In this document: positions 56,509-64,000 of the stretch, piece after piece | How the letters are laid out: every line of letters begins with the position of its first letter | Numbering within the stretch: the first letter of the stretch is position 1 | Assembly: GCF_022828475.1 (NCBI RefSeq) | Contig: NZ_CP059557.1 | Span: forward strand, 4,635,470-4,699,469 | Direction of reading: 5' to 3' | Length of the DNA: 64,000 nucleotides | From: Saccharopolyspora gloriosae | GTDB taxonomy: Bacteria > Actinomycetota > Actinomycetes > Mycobacteriales > Pseudonocardiaceae | Notes under the pieces: generated by a model | The model's database searches: none | Told to the model about the DNA's origin: nothing | The model's input: only the letters and a program-made list of their open reading frames with translations | Translations under genes and position numbers: made by a program

Positions 56509-58328
56509 TGGGCGCAGCGAAAGAACAGGACGGCCGGTCGTTCGCCGCCGACCCGATCGTCAAGATCCCCGGACCGCTGCCGCCCCCCTGGCAGGACCAG
56601 CTCACCTCGTGCGTCGTCGACGAGAACGTGGGGCTGCCCGACACGGCGACGGTGACGTTCCGCGACCCGAACCACGAACTGCTCACCGCCACCGGCATCA
56701 GCATCGGCTCACCGCTGACGGTGTCGATCACGACCGCCGGCGGCAAAACCCCGGAGAAGCTGTTCGCCGGTGAGGTCACGGCGCTGGAACTCGACTCCGA
56801 CAGCACCGGCTCGTTCACCGTGGTGCGCGCCATGAGCAAGGCGCACCGGCTGCTGCGCGGCCGCAAGGTCGTCGCGTTCAAGAACATGAACGCCGATGCC
56901 ATCGTGCGCAAAGTCGCCAAGGGCGCCGGGCTCAAGCCCGGCAAGATCCAGGCCAAGAAGATCACCTACACGCAGCTGGCCCAGCCCAACATCTCGGACT
57001 GGGAATTCCTGCAGAACCTGGCCGAGGAGCACGGCGTCACCGTGCGGGTCGACGAGCTCGGCAAGCTCGACTTCGCCCCGCTCACCCCTGCCACCTCCGC
57101 TCCCGCACCCACGACCTCGGCGACCAAGAGCCCGTTCGTGCTGGAGTACGGCCGCAACCTGATGGCGCTGCGGGCGGTGCTCACCTCCACCGACCAGGTC
57201 AGCAAGGTCGAAGTGCGCGGCTGGGACTTGAAGACCAAAAAGCCCGTGGTCGCCACCAAACCCGTCACCCCCAGCAAGACCATCATCCCCGGGCTCACCC
57301 CGGCGCAGGCGACCGCCAAGTTCGGCAAGAAGAACACCCTGGTCGTCACCGACACGCCCTACGGCACGCAAGCCGAGGCCAGAGCGGTGGCGGATTCGCT
57401 GGCCACGTCGATGAGCGCCGGACTCGGCGAGGTCGAAGCCGTCGCCGAAGGCGACCCCAAGCTGCGCGCCGGAACACCGGTGGCGCTGGGCAACGCGGGC
57501 AGCAAGTTCTCCGGCAAATACACCGCCACCGCCGTGCACCACGTGATCGAACCGGGCCAGGGCTACCGCACCACCGTGTTGGTGAGCACCACTCCGGACC
57601 GGTCGCTGGCCGGGCTCACCACCGGCGCCAACGCGCCCGACCGCGGACCGCGCATCCCCGGCGTTGCCAACGCGATCGTCTCCGACATCAAGGAACCCGC
57701 CAACGGCCAACGGGGCTGGGTGAAACTCACATTCCCCTGGCTGGACGCCAAATACGTCTCCGATTGGGCGCGGACCGTGCAGCTCGGCGGGCAAGGCGGC
57801 GGCGTGATCAGCCCGGACGTCGGCGACGAAGTGCTCGTCGGCTTCGAACAAGGCCTGCTGGACCGGCCGTACGTGCTCGGCGGGCTCTACAACGGCAAGG
57901 ACAAACCGTCCAAGCACAAGACAAAGCTGCTCGAAGGAAAGAAGGTCGGCCGCCGGTCCCTGGTCTCCCGCACCGGACACCGGCTCGAACTGCTCGACGC
58001 CAAAAAAGGACCGCCCGGCGTGTCCATCGCCAGCGGCAACGAGCGGCTCGAAATCCGGCTCGACCAGACGAAGAACTCGATCGAGGTCGCCGTCAAAGCC
58101 CCCGGCGGCCGCCGAGCGCTCAGTTCGATGACGCTGGACCCGCGCGGCATCACCCTCGACGCGACCACCGGCGACATCACCCTCAAAGGCAAGAACATCT
58201 CCGTTGACGCCACCCTCAACGCCAAGATCAACGCCAATACCACCGCCTCGCTCTCCGGCAAGGTCGGCGCCAACGTCGACGGCGGTGCCAACGCCAGCCT
58301 CCGCGCCCCGATCGTCCGGATCAACTGA
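56508..58328 (+). CDS. VgrG/Pvc8-like spike protein (gpV-type baseplate assembly protein)
   Basis: The 606-aa protein joins a gpD-like domain (VTFRDPNHELLTATGISIGSPLTV, SDWEFLQNLAEEHGVTVRVDE) to a gp5/gpV OB-fold (VKLTFPWLDAKYVSDWARTVQLGGQGGGVISPDVGDEVLVGFEQGLLDRPYVLGGLYNG). A C-terminal repetitive beta-helix follows. It forms the trimeric spike hub that is tipped by PAAR. No extra effector domain is fused at the C-terminus. ATG 56508 overlaps the previous stop (TGATG). Confidence 0.95.
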   Translation: MGAAKEQDGRSFAADPIVKIPGPLPPPWQDQLTSCVVDENVGLPDTATVTFRDPNHELLTATGISIGSPLTVSITTAGGKTPEKLFAGEVTALELDSDSTGSFTVVRAMSKAHRLLRGRKVVAFKNMNADAIVRKVAKGAGLKPGKIQAKKITYTQLAQPNISDWEFLQNLAEEHGVTVRVDELGKLDFAPLTPATSAPAPTTSATKSPFVLEYGRNLMALRAVLTSTDQVSKVEVRGWDLKTKKPVVATKPVTPSKTIIPGLTPAQATAKFGKKNTLVVTDTPYGTQAEARAVADSLATSMSAGLGEVEAVAEGDPKLRAGTPVALGNAGSKFSGKYTATAVHHVIEPGQGYRTTVLVSTTPDRSLAGLTTGANAPDRGPRIPGVANAIVSDIKEPANGQRGWVKLTFPWLDAKYVSDWARTVQLGGQGGGVISPDVGDEVLVGFEQGLLDRPYVLGGLYNGKDKPSKHKTKLLEGKKVGRRSLVSRTGHRLELLDAKKGPPGVSIASGNERLEIRLDQTKNSIEVAVKAPGGRRALSSMTLDPRGITLDATTGDITLKGKNISVDATLNAKINANTTASLSGKVGANVDGGANASLRAPIVRIN

Positions 58329-58360
58329 CCTGTTGTTCCCGCAGCACAAGGAGTTCCGCG

Positions 58361-58674
58361 ATGCCCCCAGCCGCCCGGCTCGGCGACCCCACCAGTCACG
58401 GGGGCACCGTCGGCCCACCTCCGCCGCCCGCGGCGGCCCGGATCGCCACCGTGCTCATCGGCGGGAAACCCGCCGCGGTCACCGGCAGCCAGGTCATCTG
58501 CCCCATGCCACCACACGCCGTGCTCGGGCCTGCCAACGTGCTGATCCCCAGCCCGCCGCGCGGGGCGTCGTGCTCATCGGCAACCTGCCCGCGGCGAAGA
58601 TGCTGGACAAGAGCAGCTGCGGCGCCCAAGTCGTGATCGGCGCCCCCAACGTGCTGATCGGAGGCCCGATGTGA
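58361..58674 (+). pseudogene. PAAR-domain spike tip protein, frameshifted
   Basis: The first frame from ATG 58361 encodes PPAARLGDPTSHGGTVGPPP, IATVLIGGKPAAVTGSQVIC and HAVLGPANVLIPSPPRG. The PAAR repeats then continue in the -1 frame (VVLIGNLPAAKMLDKSSCGAQVVIGAPNVLIGGPM) to TGA 58672-58674. Loss of one G from the G-run at about 58560-58565 restores a 104-aa PAAR protein. PAAR proteins sharpen the spike and can carry effectors. The restored stop overlaps the next GTG in the usual operon fashion, which supports this end point. Sequencing error in the homopolymer is a serious alternative. Confidence 0.8.
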
Positions 58675-59093
58675 GCGAACGATTCATCGGCCGCGGCTGG
58701 GGATTCCCGCTGCGCGTCAGCGCCACCGGCGGCATCGGCCTCGTCGAACGCGAGCAGGAGATCGAAGAGGCCATCCGGCTCGTCCTCGGCACCGCGCCCG
58801 GCGAACGCCCCATGCGCCCCGAATTCGGCTGCGGCGTGCACGACTACGTGTTCGCGCCCGCCGACGGCGCCACCGCGGGCCGGATCGCCTACGAAGTGCG
58901 CAGCGCACTGCATCGCTGGGAACCGCGGATCGAAGTCACCGATGTGGTGATCGCGGTCGACGACGACGAGGAAGGCGTGCTCTACATCGACGTGCACTAC
59001 ACGCTGCGTTCCACCAACGACCGCCGAAACCTCGTGTTCCCCTTCTACACCATCCCCGACGGCGGCGAACCCTCGACGGGAGGTGCGATCTGA
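58671..59093 (+). CDS. Baseplate wedge protein gp25/GPW
   Basis: The 140-aa protein has the gp25/GPW fold: GRGWGFPLRVSATGGIGLVEREQEIEEAIRLVLGTAPGERPMRPEFGCGVHDYVFAPAD. The EEAIRLVLxTxxGERxMxPxFG core is diagnostic. It is a wedge subunit that initiates sheath attachment at the baseplate. GTG 58671 overlaps the PAAR stop. Confidence 0.95.
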   Translation: MSERFIGRGWGFPLRVSATGGIGLVEREQEIEEAIRLVLGTAPGERPMRPEFGCGVHDYVFAPADGATAGRIAYEVRSALHRWEPRIEVTDVVIAVDDDEEGVLYIDVHYTLRSTNDRRNLVFPFYTIPDGGEPSTGGAI

Positions 59094-61057
59094 TGGCGAT
59101 TCCCTCGCCCAACCTCGACGATCGCCGGTTCCAGGAACTCGTCGACGAAGCCAAGCGCTACGTGCAGCAACGCGCCCCGGAATGGACCGACCACAACGTC
59201 TCCGACCCCGGCGTCACGCTCATCGAGACCTTCGCGCACATGGTGGATCAGCTGATCTACCGGCTGAACCGGGTACCGGAGAAGAACTACCTCGCGTTCC
59301 TCGACCTGATGGGCGTGCGGCTGTTCCCGCCCGCCGCCGCTCGCGGCGACGTCACGTTCTGGCTTTCCGCCGCACAGCAGGAAACCGTGCTGCTCGATCG
59401 CGGCACCGAAGTCGCCACCGCGCACTCGGAACTCGAACAGGACGTCGTGTTCGCCACCGCGGACGACCTGCCGATCGTGCCGTGCGAACTGCGCACCCTG
59501 GTGACGATCTCCGCCACTGGCACCATCGAGGACCGCACCGCCGACCTCGGCGCGGAACGGGACGTGCCCTGCTTCCAAGCCGAACCCGCCCCCGGCGACG
59601 CCATGCTGTTCGGGCTCAGCAACGCCGTGCCCCGCTGCGTGATCTCCGTGGAACTCGACAGCCAAGTCGAAGGCATCGGCGTCGACCCGCGCCAGCCGCC
59701 GCTGACCTGGGAAGCCTGGGACGGCACCGGCTGGGCCGAGTGCGAAGCCTTCGACGACACCACCGGCGGGCTCAACCGGCCCGGCGAAGTCGTCCTCCAG
59801 ATCGGCCCCGACCACGTGCTGTCCGCCGTGGCCGGAGTGCGCGCGGGCTGGCTGCGCTGCCGCGTCGTAGCACCCGAGACGGGCCAGCCGTTCTACTCCG
59901 AATCCCCCACCGTCCGCGTCGCCGAGGTCTCCACCGTCGGCGGCACCACCACCGTCGAACACGCCGAAACCCACACCGAGGTGATGCTGGGCGAATCCGC
60001 CGGAGTACCGGGCCAGCGGTTCACCCTCGAAGAGGCTCCCGTGCTCACCGACGGCGACCCGATCGTGGTGCAGGTGTCCGACGGTGACGGCTGGGAGGAC
60101 TGGACCGTCGTGGACCACTTCGGCCGCTCCGGGCACGCCGACCGGCACGTCACGCTCGACGCGACGACCGGGCAGTTCAGCTTCCCGCCCGCCGTGCGCG
60201 TTCCCGACGGCAGCGTGCGCAACTGGGGCGCGGTGCCCGCCAAAGGCGCGCAGATCCGCGTCGCGCGCTACCGCACCGGCGGCGGGCGAGCGGGCAACGT
60301 GGCGCGCGGCGCGATCTCCGTGCTGCGCAGCTCGGTTCCCTACATCTCCGACGTGGAGAACCGGGAGGCCGCCATCGGCGGCATCGACGGCGAAACGGTG
60401 TCCGAGGCGAAAGTGCGCGCGCCGCAACAACTCCAGCTCCAAGAACGCGCAGTGACCGCGGCCGACCACGAGCAGATCGCCCGCCAGGCGGCACCCGCGG
60501 CGGCCCGCATCCGCTGCCTGCCCGCGGGCAGCGACCACGAACCCGGTGCCGCCCGGGTGCTCGTCGTACCCGACGCGGTACCGGACAGCGGTGACCGCAT
60601 CCGCTTCGAGCAGCTCATCCCCTCCGAACAACTGCTGTCCACCGTCGCCACCCGGCTCAACGAACGTCGGCTGCTGGGCGCCCGGCTCATCGTGGAACCG
60701 CCGTTCTACCAAGGGATCACCGTCGTGGCCCGGATGCGCGGCACCAGCGACGACGTGAACCGGATCAACAACGACGCGCTGAACGCGCTCTACCGCTACA
60801 TCAACCCGTTGCACGGTGGTGTCGAGGAAACCGGCTGGCCGTTCGGACATCCCGTGCAGGCCGGGGAGATCTTCGCCGTGCTCCAGCGCGTCGGAGGCGT
60901 CGGCATCGTCGACGAGGTGCGCCTGTTCCCGGCCGACCCGATCACCGGCAGGCGCGGCGCCCCGGCGGACCGCATCGACCTCGCGCGGCACGCGCTGGTC
61001 TTCTCGCACCAGCACCAAGTGGTGGTCAACCCGCCGGACGGTGCGGAGCCGAGATGA
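59093..61057 (+). CDS. Baseplate assembly protein J (gp6/Pvc11-like)
   Basis: The 654-aa protein contains the gpJ/gp6 baseplate fold. The N-terminal RFQELVDEAKRYVQQRAPEWTDHNVSDPGVTLIETFAHMVDQLIYRLNRVPEKNYLAFLDLMGVRL is characteristic of Afp11/Pvc11 proteins. The C-terminal half contains RVLVVPDAVPDSG and ARLIVEPPFYQGITVVARMRG. It forms the baseplate wedge ring with gpI. It overlaps gp25 by one base and gpI by four. Confidence 0.93.
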   Translation: MAIPSPNLDDRRFQELVDEAKRYVQQRAPEWTDHNVSDPGVTLIETFAHMVDQLIYRLNRVPEKNYLAFLDLMGVRLFPPAAARGDVTFWLSAAQQETVLLDRGTEVATAHSELEQDVVFATADDLPIVPCELRTLVTISATGTIEDRTADLGAERDVPCFQAEPAPGDAMLFGLSNAVPRCVISVELDSQVEGIGVDPRQPPLTWEAWDGTGWAECEAFDDTTGGLNRPGEVVLQIGPDHVLSAVAGVRAGWLRCRVVAPETGQPFYSESPTVRVAEVSTVGGTTTVEHAETHTEVMLGESAGVPGQRFTLEEAPVLTDGDPIVVQVSDGDGWEDWTVVDHFGRSGHADRHVTLDATTGQFSFPPAVRVPDGSVRNWGAVPAKGAQIRVARYRTGGGRAGNVARGAISVLRSSVPYISDVENREAAIGGIDGETVSEAKVRAPQQLQLQERAVTAADHEQIARQAAPAAARIRCLPAGSDHEPGAARVLVVPDAVPDSGDRIRFEQLIPSEQLLSTVATRLNERRLLGARLIVEPPFYQGITVVARMRGTSDDVNRINNDALNALYRYINPLHGGVEETGWPFGHPVQAGEIFAVLQRVGGVGIVDEVRLFPADPITGRRGAPADRIDLARHALVFSHQHQVVVNPPDGAEPR

Positions 61058-61620
61058 CCAGACAGGCAGTGCCCGGTCTGCCCAGCCGCTACCCGCTCGG
61101 GGAGCTGCTGCCCGGACTGTACGCGGGCGACGACCTCGCCCAGCGGTTCACCGCCGGGCTGGACACCGTGCTCGCCCCCATTTTGTCCACATTGGACAAC
61201 TTGGCGTACTACTTCGACCCGAGGGTGGCACCGGAGGACTTCGTCGCCTGGCTCGCCGGCTGGGTGGCGATGGAGCTGGAACCGGACTGGCCGCCGGAAC
61301 TGCGGCGTGCCGTCGTGATCCGCGCCGTCGAACTGCACCGCTGGCGCGGCACCGCGCGCGGACTCGTCGACCGGCTCTGGCTCTGCCTCGGCGTGCACGC
61401 GCGCGTGTTCGATGGACCCGGCGCCGCCTGGTCCACCAGCCCCGCCACCGCGCTGCCCGGCGCTCCCACCACTGAAGCGCGCGTGCAGGTGTGGCCCGGC
61501 CGCGCGGCGGTGAACCGCGAGCAGGTCGTCGCACTGGTCGACGCGCACTGCCCAGTGCACCTGACCTGCACCGTCGAGGTCATGTCCGGGCCACCTCAGC
61601 AAGAACGGAGGCGAACATGA
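61054..61620 (+). CDS. Phage tail protein I (gpI/Pvc12-like)
   Basis: The 188-aa protein has the short gpI-type baseplate domain: PLGELLPGLYAGDDLAQRFTAGLDTVLAPILSTLDNLAYYFDPRVAPEDFVAWLAGWVAMEL and ELRRAVVIRAVELHRWRGTARGLVDRLWL. It is shorter than Pvc12 and carries no receptor-binding extension. The absence of any tail-fibre gene nearby fits a cytoplasmic rather than secreted CIS. It overlaps its neighbours by 4 bp on both sides. Confidence 0.92.
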   Translation: MTRQAVPGLPSRYPLGELLPGLYAGDDLAQRFTAGLDTVLAPILSTLDNLAYYFDPRVAPEDFVAWLAGWVAMELEPDWPPELRRAVVIRAVELHRWRGTARGLVDRLWLCLGVHARVFDGPGAAWSTSPATALPGAPTTEARVQVWPGRAAVNREQVVALVDAHCPVHLTCTVEVMSGPPQQERRRT

Positions 61621-62657
61621 TGCGCCCCTGCCCGACCTGCGGCGCGAACACCGCCGAAACCGACGACTTCTGCGGCAACTGCGGCTCCTACCTCGGCTGG
61701 GACGCCACCGTGAAGAAGCCGGTGCCACCACCGCCACAGCAGCCGCCGCAGCCTCCTCCCGGGCAGCCCCCCGCTCCGCCCGCACCTCCCGGCCCGTATT
61801 CCGCGCCCGGACCACCGCCCGGCGGACGACCAGGCCCGGCACCAGGGCGCCACGCCCTTCCCGATCCCGAACCCGCCCAACCCGAGCCGGAAGACGACCA
61901 ACCCGCCGCCGTGCAACCGGCGAAACCCGTCGCACCCCGCCCCGAGTCGCAGACCGTCGTGCCCACCACTCCCCAGGACGGCCCGCCGTGCCGCTCCTGC
62001 GGCACCCCCAACCCACCGGATCGGCGCTTCTGCGTGCGCTGCGCGACGCAGCTGATCGGACCGGAGCCGGAGCCGACGCGCTGGCTTTCCCGGAAACGGC
62101 GCAACAACAACGGTCTCGGCTGGCTGTGGCGGCGACTGACGATCCTCAGCGTGATCCTCGCGCTCGTGATCGGCGGCTACCTGCTGTTCCCGTTCGGCCA
62201 GTGGGCCGTGCAGGACATCCTCGACAAGACCATGGATGCCTCGAACGTCGAACCGGCGAAGATCACCGCGAGCAGCGAGATGTCCGGCCACCCCGCTACC
62301 GCCGCGGTCGACGAAATCACCAACCAAGGGTGGGGGACCACGGACGTCGGCGAGTGGATCGAGTTCGAGTTCGACCCGCCGTTCCGGCTGCTGAACGTGC
62401 TGGTCACCACCGGGCCGACAGGGAAGTCCTTCGAAGCCCAAGCCCGCCCTACCCGAATGGAGGCCGTCATCACCGACGCGAACGGAGTCACCCAGAGCCA
62501 CCTCCTCCAGCTCGCCGCCGCCCACGAAGCGAAGCCGTTCAGCATCCGGGTCAGCGACGTGCGACGAATCCGGCTCGTGGTCCACGAGACCACCGGCGTC
62601 ACCAGCGGCAAGCACATCGAACTGGGCGAGGTCGAGTTCCAGAAACGAGGAAACTGA
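61617..62657 (+). CDS. Zinc-ribbon / transmembrane / discoidin-like protein of the CIS operon (CisA-like candidate)
   Basis: The 346-aa protein has two zinc ribbons (CPTCG...CGNCG at about 5-23; CRSCG...FCVRC at about 125-142) separated by a proline-rich linker. A transmembrane helix follows at about 174-195, then a C-terminal beta-sandwich that resembles a discoidin/carbohydrate-binding domain (ITASSEMSGHPATAAVDEITNQGWGTTDVGEWIEFEFDPPFRLLNVLVTTG). The N-terminus would face the cytoplasm and the sandwich the outside. Position and architecture recall the membrane adaptor reported for Streptomyces CIS (CisA), which brings particles to the membrane. That equivalence is inference. Confidence 0.75.
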   Translation: MMRPCPTCGANTAETDDFCGNCGSYLGWDATVKKPVPPPPQQPPQPPPGQPPAPPAPPGPYSAPGPPPGGRPGPAPGRHALPDPEPAQPEPEDDQPAAVQPAKPVAPRPESQTVVPTTPQDGPPCRSCGTPNPPDRRFCVRCATQLIGPEPEPTRWLSRKRRNNNGLGWLWRRLTILSVILALVIGGYLLFPFGQWAVQDILDKTMDASNVEPAKITASSEMSGHPATAAVDEITNQGWGTTDVGEWIEFEFDPPFRLLNVLVTTGPTGKSFEAQARPTRMEAVITDANGVTQSHLLQLAAAHEAKPFSIRVSDVRRIRLVVHETTGVTSGKHIELGEVEFQKRGN

Positions 62658-62700
62658 CCGCCGCTCACGTGCGCGACCGAGGAAAGCGGCCACGAACGCA

Positions 62701-62734
62701 CTCGTCCCCCGTCACCGAAGCGACGGGGGACGAG
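62701..62734. terminator. Bidirectional terminator between the CIS operon and tatC
   Basis: A perfect 13-bp stem (62701-62713 with 62722-62734) with an 8-nt loop sits between the convergent stops at 62657 and 62761. Confidence 0.75.
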
Positions 62735-62760
62735 TTGCGCACTCAGTGCGAACTACGTGA

Positions 62761-63726
62761 TCAGGTGGCGTCTTCCTTGCCGCCTACCCGTGACTCCGAA
62801 GCGGAGGTATCGAGCGACGATGCCCGGTAATCGACCTTCGAAGCCTCGTCGAGGTCCACATCGTCCATGCTCAAGCCCTGCGCGGCCAGCTTCCGCGCCT
62901 TGGAACGGTCGTGCGCCCGGCAGATGACCATCGCGATCACAAAAAGGACCACCAGGCACGCGGCCAGCGCCATCATCGAGAACGGGTCCTGCCCCGGAGT
63001 CGCGACGGCCGCCAGCACGAACAGGCCGAACACGATGCCGCGCCACCAGCTCTTCAGCTTCGCGTAACTCACCACACCGGCCCGGTTCAGCATCACCAGC
63101 ACCAGCGGCATCTCGAAGCTGATGCCGAACATCAGCAGCATCAGGAGAACGAAGTTGATGTACTCGCCACCGGTCAACGCGGTGAAGAACGCGCCGCCAC
63201 CGAAGCTGGTCATGAAGCCCAGACCCTCGGGAACGACGAAGTAGGCCAACACCGCGCCGAAGACGAACAGCATGCTCGCGATCGTCACGAAGGTGCGGGC
63301 GAACTTGCGCTCATTCGCATGCAGACCCGGCGTGATGAACGCCCACAACTGGTACAGCCACAGCGGGCTGAACAGCAGAGAGCCGACCGCGATGCCGACC
63401 TTCAGTTGCAACATGAAGACTTCGAAAGCCTTCGTCTGCAGCAACTGGCACTCGCCGTTGGGGCTGAACCGCACCTGCGGGGGCAACTGGCAATACGGGC
63501 GGATCAGAATGTCACTGAGCGTCGGCAGCCCGAAGACATGATTCGAGAACCAGATGAAACCGAAGATCGCGCCGACAAGAATGCCGAACGCCGCCCAGCC
63601 CAGCCGATACCTCAGCTCGTAGAGATGATCGACCAGGGTCATGGTGCCGTCGGGGTTGTGCCGACGACCCCAACGGCGGCGGTCACCGCGCCACGGGTTC
63701 AAACGGCGGAACGGGTTTGAACTCAC
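62761..63726 (-). CDS. tatC: Sec-independent protein translocase TatC
   Basis: The 321-aa protein has six hydrophobic segments and the conserved TatC stretches: MTLVDHLYELRYRLGWAAFGI, FMLQLKVGIAVGSLLFSPLWLYQLWAFITPGLHANERKFA, GISFEMPLVLVMLNRAGVVSYAKLKSWWRGIVFGLFVLAAVATPGQDPFSM. It recognises twin-arginine signals in the membrane. The C-terminal extension of about 45 residues is acidic and actinomycete-typical. GTG 63726 is the start. It would export the Tat substrate encoded at 28872-29744 among others. Confidence 0.97.
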   Translation of the reverse strand: MSSNPFRRLNPWRGDRRRWGRRHNPDGTMTLVDHLYELRYRLGWAAFGILVGAIFGFIWFSNHVFGLPTLSDILIRPYCQLPPQVRFSPNGECQLLQTKAFEVFMLQLKVGIAVGSLLFSPLWLYQLWAFITPGLHANERKFARTFVTIASMLFVFGAVLAYFVVPEGLGFMTSFGGGAFFTALTGGEYINFVLLMLLMFGISFEMPLVLVMLNRAGVVSYAKLKSWWRGIVFGLFVLAAVATPGQDPFSMMALAACLVVLFVIAMVICRAHDRSKARKLAAQGLSMDDVDLDEASKVDYRASSLDTSASESRVGGKEDAT

Positions 63727-63744
63727 CGTGCGTTCCGTCCCCGA

Positions 63745-64000
63745 TCAGTTCTTGGTTTCTTTGCGCTGCGTCTCTTCCGCGTTGGACGCGGTCACCGGCG
63801 CGCTGGGCTCGCCGGTCGTGAGCTGCTGCGGCTCGGACGTCGATTCCTGGTCGCGCTTCGCGGCGGCTTCGTCTTCCTTCATCCCACGAGCCTCGGCCTT
63901 GAACACTCGTGCGGACTGGCCGAGCGAACGCGCCATCTGCGGCAGCTTGGTGGCACCGAACAGCAACACCAGCACACCCACGATGAGAACGAGCTCCCAC
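63745..64000 (-). CDS. tatA: Sec-independent protein translocase TatA (N-terminus beyond the window)
   Basis: The frame is open to the window edge and encodes the TatA transmembrane and amphipathic helix: WELVLIVGVLVLLFGATKLPQMARSLGQSARVFKAEARGM. A charged, disordered C-terminal tail ends ETQRKETKN. The first few residues lie outside the window. It lies 18 bp upstream of tatC, as a tatAC operon. Confidence 0.95.
   Translation of the reverse strand, partial: WELVLIVGVLVLLFGATKLPQMARSLGQSARVFKAEARGMKEDEAAAKRDQESTSEPQQLTTGEPSAPVTASNAEETQRKETKN

Noticed and set aside
49755-62657. A prophage or R-type pyocin
   Set aside because: No integrase, capsid, terminase, lysis or tail-fibre genes; the presence of DUF4255, the AAA+ ATPase and DUF4157 points to a CIS instead.

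Overview
The window is very GC-rich and its coding pattern is that of a filamentous actinomycete. The housekeeping block tatA-tatC / diacylglycerol kinase / HelY helicase / DUF4333 protein / 5'-3' exonuclease / PepQ has the order known from Actinobacteria such as Mycobacterium. The insertion sequence, the MimR-type propane monooxygenase locus and the phage-tail-like injection system suggest Pseudonocardiales, perhaps Saccharopolyspora. That placement is an inference from content, not a database result.

Layout. (1) 0.1-3.5 kb: aldo/keto reductase, an NAD-type methylene-tetrahydrofolate dehydrogenase and a frameshifted flavin-dependent monooxygenase. (2) 3.8-14.2 kb: a soluble di-iron propane/phenol-type monooxygenase locus on the minus strand (mimA, mimB, mimC, mimD, a DUF59 Fe-S assembly-type protein and a dedicated GroEL). 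A divergent MimR-like activator lies upstream. An IS3-family element (8964-10405) sits between mimA and mimB and separates the catalytic subunit from the rest. (3) 14.5-27.4 kb: small enzymes, an MMPL transporter and a YhgE/Pip membrane protein controlled by a divergent TetR regulator, OsmC, an amidase, a condensation-domain acyltransferase coupled to an 86-aa protein, and an Lrp/AsnC-PepQ pair. (4) 27.8-38.4 kb: 5'-3' exonuclease, a Tat-exported intradiol dioxygenase-like protein, an apparently domesticated IS630-type protein, a MetE-like enzyme, an Eis-like acetyltransferase, a DUF4333 protein, HelY and a lipid kinase. (5) 38.5-62.7 kb: a contractile injection system (CIS) of the actinomycete cytoplasmic type. 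Its genes encode a XRE/NB-ARC regulator, a membrane Ig-like protein, a LuxR-type regulator, a secreted beta-propeller protein, DUF4255, an AAA+ ATPase, a DUF4157 protein, sheath, two tube-type proteins, a gp41-like protein, DUF6760, a 914-aa proline-rich protein, a LysM tube protein, a VgrG-like spike, PAAR, gp25, gpJ, gpI and a zinc-ribbon membrane protein. (6) 62.8-64.0 kb: tatC and a partial tatA.

The CIS cluster lies exactly between tatC and the lipid kinase/helY block, which are close neighbours in related genomes, so it looks like an insertion into a conserved housekeeping neighbourhood. Within it, 49.7-62.7 kb is an almost unbroken run of overlapping plus-strand genes, which suggests one assembly operon.

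Three genes (flavin monooxygenase, mimR, PAAR) carry single-base frameshifts. These are either real lesions or sequence errors. Five copies of a palindromic, MITE-like intergenic repeat are scattered through the window, and compensatory base changes support its hairpin.
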